This document shows positions 58,470 through 64,000 of a stretch of DNA of 64,000 bases, piece after piece; the stretch's first letter is position 1; each line of letters opens with the position of its first letter. Origin of the DNA: Cohnella herbarum (lineage in GTDB: Bacteria; Bacillota; Bacilli; Paenibacillales; Paenibacillaceae); assembly GCF_012849095.1 (NCBI RefSeq), contig NZ_CP051680.1, forward strand, positions 8,284,251 through 8,348,250. Direction: 5' to 3'. The translations under genes and the position numbers were made by a program. Below the pieces are notes generated by a model, which was not told the origin of the DNA, did no database searches, and saw nothing but the letters and a program-made list of their open reading frames with translations.

Positions 58470-58852
58470 TGCCAGTGTTGGCAATCGATTTGAAGGATTA
58501 CCTCATGGCGATCCCGGAAATCTCCAATGTGATTGGCAAGCGGATCTACCCCGGTTGGTTCCCGGAAAAAGTCGAATATCCTGCTGTAGCCTTCTTGGAG
58601 GTTTCAGGAGTATCTCATCATGATATTGCTGTCGGGTATCCTCGCTATCAGTTTTCTTGCTTTTCTCCACGATATTTGGAAGTAAAGGCTGTATCCAGTG
58701 AGCTTCGTAAAAATCTGCAACGTTATAAAGGGATGATGGGCAGCTCACGGATTATTCAAATTGTTTGGGAGGGCTCACGCGAGATGTATGAGCCCGAAAC
58801 CAAGCTTCATCATATCGCAACGGATTTCAAAATCATTTACTGGGAGGAATAG
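58469..58852 (+). CDS. DUF3168-like tail terminator/completion protein
   Basis: 127 residues. A helical start with LKDYLMAIPEISNVIGKRIYPG and a beta-rich rest (YPAVAFLEVSG) match DUF3168 tail-terminator proteins in this gene position, between gp10 and the tail tube. It likely caps the tail tube for joining to the head. Confidence 0.78.
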   Translation: MPVLAIDLKDYLMAIPEISNVIGKRIYPGWFPEKVEYPAVAFLEVSGVSHHDIAVGYPRYQFSCFSPRYLEVKAVSSELRKNLQRYKGMMGSSRIIQIVWEGSREMYEPETKLHHIATDFKIIYWEE

Positions 58853-58855
58853 CTA

Positions 58856-59653
58856 ATGGCTAGAAATATGACGACGGTTCAAAATGCAAATAGCATTCGA
58901 TTCGGATCGGCAAAATTTGAAGTCGGGGAAGATGAATCGAGCCTGATCGATCTTGGTGCAATGCGGGGGATCGTCTTTGAAGAATCATGGGACGAGGTCA
59001 AGGTCATGTCTGACAACGCCGGGGTTATCCGGGTGGGGATTAATAACCATATGGCCGCTATCGAGGGTGAACTGATGGAAATCAATATTGCCACTCTCGC
59101 AAATATTCGTGGTGGCATTGATACCTTGTCTAATATCACCGCAGCTCCTGCTAATGTGACCGGCGAATCCGTAAAACTGATTGGGAATAAACAGAGGCGT
59201 CTCGCCTATCGCAACGGTGCTGGAACAATCGTAACGGCTGTTACGGTAAAAAAGGGAGCAACAACCCTTGTCGAGGGAGATGACTATGCGCTGGCTGTTG
59301 ACTCGGCTGGTTACACGGTTATTTCTCGTGTTACAGGTGGGACCATCGCTGACGGGGATACGGTTGCAGTGGCGTATACCTACACTCCAATCTCAGCAGT
59401 CAAGCTGCTGTCCGGTGGATTGAGCACTTTTAAGCCACGAGTCGCACGAATCACGAACTATGACGAGCAGAATAAGAAATTCCAGATTACCGTGTTCAAG
59501 GCGACACCGGAATCCGGGCTTAACATCACGTTCCCCGAAGCCGATGGCGAAGACCCAGCAATGACCCCGATCAGGATGAGCGGCACGTTGGATACAAATC
59601 GTGCTGTAGGGGAACAACTCTTCGAAATCTACGATGAGCAAGGAGCTGTATAA
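58856..59653 (+). CDS. Major tail (tube) protein with Ig-like insertion
   Basis: 265 residues. The first and last parts have tail-tube character (IRFGSAKFEVGEDESSLIDL; LNITFPEADGEDPAMTPIRM). The middle (about 100-180) is Val/Thr/Gly-rich and resembles a surface Ig-like or adhesion-type insertion. It precedes the tail assembly chaperone pair, as expected of the tube protein. Confidence 0.83.
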   Translation: MARNMTTVQNANSIRFGSAKFEVGEDESSLIDLGAMRGIVFEESWDEVKVMSDNAGVIRVGINNHMAAIEGELMEINIATLANIRGGIDTLSNITAAPANVTGESVKLIGNKQRRLAYRNGAGTIVTAVTVKKGATTLVEGDDYALAVDSAGYTVISRVTGGTIADGDTVAVAYTYTPISAVKLLSGGLSTFKPRVARITNYDEQNKKFQITVFKATPESGLNITFPEADGEDPAMTPIRMSGTLDTNRAVGEQLFEIYDEQGAV

Positions 59654-59655
59654 GC

Positions 59656-60000
59656 ATGAGCAATCAACCTCAGATCCTTGATTTGGACAAGGTCATATCC
59701 ACCAAACGTATTGTAAAGCTTGCCGGTAAGGAAATCGACGTTTCCAAGATTCCATCAAGAGTAACGATGGAACTCGTCGAAAAGTCGGAAGAACTGAAAG
59801 CGGGGGGCAAACAAAGCTTTCCGCTGCTGTTGGATATGATCGTTAAAGTATGCCGTCCTTCACAGCCAGAAATCACATCGGATTGGTTGATCGATAACAC
59901 CGACTTCGAACAATTAATGGCCATTATCGAATTTGTTATGGCTCCGGTGAAAGCGCGGGCTGAAGGAAATGTAAAAAACGAGGAAAGCCCCAACCAATAG
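59656..60000 (+). CDS. Tail assembly chaperone G
   Basis: 114 residues, starting 3 bases after the tube gene. A helical C-terminal half (FPLLLDMIVKVCRP; DNTDFEQLMAIIEFVMAPV) fits siphovirus tail chaperones. Near its end, in frame, lies the slippery heptamer A-AAA-AAC (59973-59979), seven bases before a 6-bp GC-rich hairpin. A fraction of ribosomes should shift to the -1 frame and make a longer GT protein. Confidence 0.87.
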   Translation: MSNQPQILDLDKVISTKRIVKLAGKEIDVSKIPSRVTMELVEKSEELKAGGKQSFPLLLDMIVKVCRPSQPEITSDWLIDNTDFEQLMAIIEFVMAPVKARAEGNVKNEESPNQ

Positions 60001-60009
60001 AGCTGGGGC
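59973..60009 (+). promoter_or_regulatory. Programmed -1 ribosomal frameshift signal (G to GT)
   Basis: A-AAA-AAC (59973-59979) sits in the zero frame as X-XXY-YYZ. A 7-base spacer (GAGGAAA) leads to GCCCCA (59987-59992) pairing with TGGGGC (60004-60009). After a -1 shift the frame reads CGA-GGA-AAG without a stop through ATG 60024 to 60281. Confidence 0.88.
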
Positions 60010-60023
60010 GTATCTTTGCGAGA

Positions 60024-60281
60024 ATGGGGTCCATGTATGCATGGGCCTCTCCGGATTACATGCTCGACCATATGAGCTTTGAACAAATTGTTATGTATTA
60101 TGACTATGGTTTAGAGCAAGAGGAAATCAAATCAAACATCTTGGTCGGTCGCTTAGCGGTCGGCCTTTTTGGTGCGAAAGAAAAGCCTAAGGCGAAGGTT
60201 ACTGAGGAAAAACCTGACCGTAAAGCGTTTCAAAACGCATACGGCAATCGAATCAAACGACCAGAAGGAGGGGCGACATGA
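60024..60281 (+). CDS. Tail assembly chaperone T domain (made by -1 frameshift)
   Basis: An open -1 frame of 85 codons from ATG 60024 that also reads back to the slippery site at 59979 with no stop. It is best seen as the T part of a GT fusion of about 208 residues (108 from G plus 100). The content (AWASPDYMLDHMSFEQIVMYYDYGLEQEE) is typical of T domains. No good RBS precedes ATG 60024, which favours frameshift expression. The tape-measure gene overlaps its last codon. Confidence 0.85.
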   Translation: MGSMYAWASPDYMLDHMSFEQIVMYYDYGLEQEEIKSNILVGRLAVGLFGAKEKPKAKVTEEKPDRKAFQNAYGNRIKRPEGGAT

Positions 60282-63200
60282 GTCTTCTCGGCAGTCTTAT
60301 TGTTAGTATATTGGGAAGTACCACGGGCTTGGATGAGGCTATTCGGGATGCCGAGCAATCTGTTGACCGATTTGGTAAGTCAATGGGTGATGTCGGGAAG
60401 TCCATGTCTCTTCTCGTAACGGCACCACTGGTCGGGTTAGGAGCACTAGCGATAAAGTCTTCTATTGAATTCGAATCTGCTTTCGCTGGCGTCCGGAAGA
60501 CCGTTGATGCCACAGAGGAGGAGCTCCAAGGTTTTCGAAAGGGAATATTGGACATGTCAAAGGAGATACCTGCTGCGGCAACTGAAATTGCTGCGGTTGC
60601 TGAAGCTGCGGGACAGCTAGGTATCAAGAACGAAGCTATATTAGGGTTTACGCGCACGATGGTTGATCTAGGTGTTGCGACTAACCTATCATCCGATGAA
60701 GCCGCAACTGCACTTGCTCGGCTGGCCAACATAACGCAAATGCCACAGGAGAACTTTGACAGACTCGGCAGCACGATCGTTGCTTTAGGTAATAATCTAG
60801 CGACAACAGAAGCGGATATCGTTGCGATGGGATTGAGGTTGGCCGGAGCAGGTAACCAGGTTGGGCTGACAGAAGATCAGATCCTCAGTTTCGCTGGCGC
60901 CTTATCTTCTGTTGGTATCGAAGCGGAAGCCGGTGGTTCAGCGGTATCCAGAGTAATGATTGATATGGCTCAGGCGGCAGCCACTGGTGGGAAAGCAGTC
61001 GGTGGATTTGCTGCTGTTGCGGGTATGAGCGCCAGTCAGTTCCAAAAGGCGTTTCAGGATGATGCAGCAGGGGCCCTTATATCCTTTATTGAAGGCCTTG
61101 GTCATATGAGTGATGCCGGTGAGAATGTATTCGGCGTCTTAGATGATCTTGGATTATCCGAGATACGCGTACGCGATGCGTTACTACGTGCATCCGGAGC
61201 AGGCGACTTGTTCCGCGAATCTTTGGAGATCGGATCTAAAGCATGGGAAGAAAACAATGCATTGTCGAATGAAGCTGCTCAACGATATGCAACCACAGAA
61301 TCTCGCTTGAAAATATTAAAAAATCGTTTTGATGATGTAATTGGGACGATCGGAGATGCGCTTGTTCCGGTCATGATGGAAGCCTTGGATGCCATGGAAC
61401 CGTTATTAAAATTGGTTTCAGATGCAGCGAATTGGTTTGCGAATTTAGACAGTTCAATGCAAAGAACAATTATCATAATCGCAGGTATTGCCGCCGCGAT
61501 TGGACCCGTACTTGTCGTTATTGGCACAGTTATAAGCTCGTTTTCGGCACTCTTGCCTGTGTTGGCTGCTATTGTCAGTCCGGTTGGGCTAATCGTTGCC
61601 GGTATAGCTGCGCTCGTTGCGGGTTTGGTGTATCTCTATAATACGAACGAGACGGTAAGAGAAACACTTAACGCGACATGGGAGTGGCTAAGCGCGACAG
61701 CGGGAACGGTATTCAACGCTATAAGAGATGTCGTACTTGCTGTATTCGGCGAAATCCAAGCTTTCTGGGATAAATGGGGAGCTGAGATCACGACATTCTT
61801 CACGGAAGTATGGGCCTTCGTCAGTGATGTCTTCACGGCTGTATTCAATACAATTAAAGAGATTGTGATGTCCATATTCGGAACGATCAAAGCTTTCTGG
61901 GATAAATGGGGAGCTGATATTGTTGCGGCTTTTAAAATATACTTAAATACTTTGAAAACCTTCTATTCAACAATTTTTGAAGCCATATGGACGTTCATCA
62001 AATTCATATTCGGTGAAATCAAGTCATTTTGGGACAAATGGGGAGATACGATCCTTCAAGCATTTAAGGATGTGTTTAAGATTCTTGAAATCGTTTGGAG
62101 CTCAGTATTCGACGCTATATTCACCGCGATAAAATTTATCTTTAACGCCATCAAAGCATTTTGGGACAAATGGGGAGATACGATAACGGTTGTATTTAAA
62201 ACCGTATTCGCCGTTGTAAAGGATGTATTCATTGGCGTCTGGAATGCGATAAAAATTGTCATTGAAACGGTAATCGGAGTCGTATCCGGCATTATTAAAG
62301 CTTTCCTCGCTGTATTGAAAGGCGACTGGAAAGGCGCTTGGGACGCGGTTAAAGGCGTCGCAGAGTCAATATGGGATGGTATCAAAAAGCTATTCTCGAC
62401 GGTCGGATCAACTATGATGCAGATTGGTAAAGACATTATGCGCGGCCTAATGGAAGGAATCAAGAGCATGGCTGGTGCTGTTAAAGATTCAGTCATGGAT
62501 GTTGCGACAGGTATAGGCGATGGATTTAAGAACTTTTTCGGCATCCATTCCCCATCGAAGCTGATGGCCGGTTACGGTGAGAATATATCTGAGGGCGTTG
62601 CGCAAGGCGTCAGTTATGCATCGTGGAAAGCGGAACAGGCGACAGCGGACATGGGGAAGAAAATAAAGAAGGAAGCGGATAAAGCAGCTAAGGCCGCCAT
62701 TGCGGCAGCGAAGAAACAATTCGAAGATTCGAAGACCTATATCGAAGCGCGCAAACAAGCGAATGAAATTTCCGCAACCCAGGAACTGGTCTTGTGGGAG
62801 AAATTGCAGGAAAAGTATAAGGTCGGAACGAAGGAGCGCATCGCGGTAGATAAGGAAGTGAACCGCCTTCGCAAGGAATTGGACAAGGAAGCGTATGAAA
62901 CCTCCAAATCCTATATCGATGCCAAGAAACAAGCGAATCAACTCTCTCTTACGGCTGAGTTAACCGCTTGGGAGCGGGTACAGAGCCGCTATCTAGCAGG
63001 TAGCAAAGAGCGCGAGGATGCGGAGAAGAATGTCATGCGTGTGCGGCAGGAAATTTATAATGAACTAATTGCCGCAAATGAAAATTACCTCTCCAGGACG
63101 AAAGAAATCAATGAGAACGTCGAAGCCGAAGAAAAGCGCTTGAACGAGGAATATGCGAAAGCGGTGGACGATCGGGCGAAATCGATTTCTTCCTTCGCCG

Positions 63201-64000
63201 GTCTGTTTGACGAAGTGGTGATGAAGGCGGACAAGTCCGGACAGGACTTGCTGAATAACCTACGTGGGCAAGTAAGTTACTTGGCTGAATGGTCATCCAA
63301 CATCGAGCAACTAGCGGCAAAAGGAATCGACAAAGGCTTGCTCGAAGAATTGCGTCAAATGGGGCCAAAGGCGGCTCCCGAGTTGGCTGCACTCAATCAA
63401 TTGACGAATACCGAATTGCAGGAGTACCAATCGTTATGGCTCACAAAAACGTCACAAGCACGTTCGGTTGCAACGAAAGAATTAGAGGGATTAAAGCAGG
63501 ATACGTCCATTAAGATATCGGAATTACACAAGGATGCAGCGGCTAAACTCGAAATTGTGCGCCTAGAGTTTGAGACGAAGATCAAGGCGATTCGCGGAAA
63601 TGCAACGAATGAGTTCTCGGCGATGAAGGCGAGTATGCCTGAGATCGGGAAACAAGCGATCAAGGGACTTATGAATGGATTAGAAAATATGAAGGGGCCA
63701 TTGGTTGCGCAAGCGAAGAGCATTGCTGATGCTGTAAGCGGCACGATTAGAAAGGCACTTGATATACGCAGTCCATCACGTGTCATGATGGGTCTCGGTG
63801 AATATATCGCCGAGGGTTTGGCAAAAGGAATCGAGATGCAGACGGGGATCGTCGAACAGGCTGCACAAGGTATGGCTGATGCTGCGGCAATTAGCGTATC
63901 ACTCCCCGAAGTTGGCGAAGTGAACAAACGTCTGTCTGCGCCTTCGTCCGCTAACATTATGGATCAATTTACCGCTGGGGAATCACTATCAAATGGAATG
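60278..64000 (+). CDS. Tape measure protein, 3' end outside window
   Basis: Starts at ATG 60278 after AAGGAGGGG and stays open to the last base (1,241 codons). Features in order: a TP901-1-like core domain (FRKGILDMSKEIPAAATEIAA; QLGIKNEAILGFTRTMVDLG); hydrophobic helices at about 408-455; four exact-period 44-residue repeats with FWDKWG; a membrane-like and Lys/Glu-rich coiled-coil region; and two FGIHSPSK / DIRSPSRVM elements. It sets tail length and is ejected with DNA. The many minus-strand open frames over it are shadows. Confidence 0.93.
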   Translation, partial: MSLLGSLIVSILGSTTGLDEAIRDAEQSVDRFGKSMGDVGKSMSLLVTAPLVGLGALAIKSSIEFESAFAGVRKTVDATEEELQGFRKGILDMSKEIPAAATEIAAVAEAAGQLGIKNEAILGFTRTMVDLGVATNLSSDEAATALARLANITQMPQENFDRLGSTIVALGNNLATTEADIVAMGLRLAGAGNQVGLTEDQILSFAGALSSVGIEAEAGGSAVSRVMIDMAQAAATGGKAVGGFAAVAGMSASQFQKAFQDDAAGALISFIEGLGHMSDAGENVFGVLDDLGLSEIRVRDALLRASGAGDLFRESLEIGSKAWEENNALSNEAAQRYATTESRLKILKNRFDDVIGTIGDALVPVMMEALDAMEPLLKLVSDAANWFANLDSSMQRTIIIIAGIAAAIGPVLVVIGTVISSFSALLPVLAAIVSPVGLIVAGIAALVAGLVYLYNTNETVRETLNATWEWLSATAGTVFNAIRDVVLAVFGEIQAFWDKWGAEITTFFTEVWAFVSDVFTAVFNTIKEIVMSIFGTIKAFWDKWGADIVAAFKIYLNTLKTFYSTIFEAIWTFIKFIFGEIKSFWDKWGDTILQAFKDVFKILEIVWSSVFDAIFTAIKFIFNAIKAFWDKWGDTITVVFKTVFAVVKDVFIGVWNAIKIVIETVIGVVSGIIKAFLAVLKGDWKGAWDAVKGVAESIWDGIKKLFSTVGSTMMQIGKDIMRGLMEGIKSMAGAVKDSVMDVATGIGDGFKNFFGIHSPSKLMAGYGENISEGVAQGVSYASWKAEQATADMGKKIKKEADKAAKAAIAAAKKQFEDSKTYIEARKQANEISATQELVLWEKLQEKYKVGTKERIAVDKEVNRLRKELDKEAYETSKSYIDAKKQANQLSLTAELTAWERVQSRYLAGSKEREDAEKNVMRVRQEIYNELIAANENYLSRTKEINENVEAEEKRLNEEYAKAVDDRAKSISSFAGLFDEVVMKADKSGQDLLNNLRGQVSYLAEWSSNIEQLAAKGIDKGLLEELRQMGPKAAPELAALNQLTNTELQEYQSLWLTKTSQARSVATKELEGLKQDTSIKISELHKDAAAKLEIVRLEFETKIKAIRGNATNEFSAMKASMPEIGKQAIKGLMNGLENMKGPLVAQAKSIADAVSGTIRKALDIRSPSRVMMGLGEYIAEGLAKGIEMQTGIVEQAAQGMADAAAISVSLPEVGEVNKRLSAPSSANIMDQFTAGESLSNGM
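61740..62190 (+). repeat. Four 132-bp repeats within the tape measure gene
   Basis: The FWDKWG codons begin at 61763, 61895, 62027 and 62159, an exact 132-bp (44-residue) spacing, with similar FGEI/IKAF sequence before each. The repeats differ at many bases, so they are older than the 127-bp repeats at 47041. Confidence 0.88.

Larger units (their letters stand above)
37895..64000. mobile_element. Prophage (HK97-type head, siphovirus-type tail), right end outside window
   Basis: Module order is integrase, immunity, replication, small accessory genes, packaging, head, connector, tail, tape measure. It begins at the break in cotJC and is still in the tape-measure gene at the last base. No transposase or other inserted element was seen. 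Apart from one small nonsense-mutated gene the genes look intact, so the phage may be functional. Confidence 0.92.

Noticed and set aside
60253..63957. Several long minus-strand open frames over the tape measure gene
   Set aside because: They lie antisense to a single continuous tape-measure frame with a good RBS, show no family pattern and carry biased composition expected of shadows.

Overview
The window looks like the chromosome of a spore-forming, S-layer-bearing Firmicute of the Paenibacillaceae type (Paenibacillus/Cohnella-like). This is inferred from the cotJ spore-coat operon, a YtvI-like membrane protein, a giant SLH-anchored glycosidase, YesM/YesN-type two-component control of a sugar ABC transporter, YfkAB and UppP. 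No rRNA, tRNA or CRISPR array was seen.

Region 1 (1-37,900) is host chromosome. It starts inside an NlpC/P60 cell-wall peptidase gene, followed by an HD-GYP gene on the minus strand. Next is a five-gene sugar-phosphate operon (2,225-6,979): SIS isomerase/deaminase, DeoR repressor, ROK kinase, class II aldolase and PfkB kinase. It reads as an amino-sugar/tagatose-phosphate pathway, and its promoter sits on a 35-bp perfect palindrome. A molybdenum-cofactor cluster follows: MoeB-like and a fused MoaD-MoaE on the minus strand, MoaA on the plus strand. Then come a small coupled ORF, a YunD-like metallophosphoesterase, UppP, a second HD-GYP protein, YfkAB, a CNNM/CorC-type protein and a YtvI-like transporter. 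From 17,588 to 36,884 lies a glycan-utilisation block: DeoR regulator, mannose-6-phosphate-isomerase-like protein with an extra N-terminal domain, ROK kinase, GH38/DUF5054-like enzyme, YesN/YesM two-component pair, ABC sugar-binding lipoprotein with two permeases, and a 1,911-residue secreted SLH protein with a glycosidase-like core. The cotJA-cotJB-cotJC operon ends the host part. cotJC is cut at codon 66, inside its metal-binding motif.

Region 2 (about 37,895 to beyond 64,000) is a prophage with HK97-type head genes and a siphovirus-type tail, inserted in cotJC. In order it carries: a large serine integrase next to the host junction; ImmA/IrrE protease; CI-like repressor; a divergent Cro-like gene with a repeated TTCGC-N5-GCGAA operator; small early genes; a replication module (initiator, G39P-like loader, DnaB helicase); many small accessory genes including four identical tandem copies of a 28-codon CxxC/CxxC mini-gene; a sigma-70-region-4-like late regulator; a XerC/D-like recombinase; two TerS-like genes flanking an HNH/P-loop fusion; TerL; portal; protease; capsid; connector and tail genes; a G/GT tail-chaperone pair joined by a clear -1 frameshift signal; and a tape-measure gene running off the window. 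The lysis genes and right attachment site are outside.

The observations most worth following are the cotJC insertion, which resembles known prophage-like elements in sporulation genes (skin in sigK, SPbeta in spsM), the quadruplicated mini-gene, the frameshift cassette, the CI/Cro operator array and the MoaD-MoaE fusion. All functional calls come from reading motifs; no database search was run.
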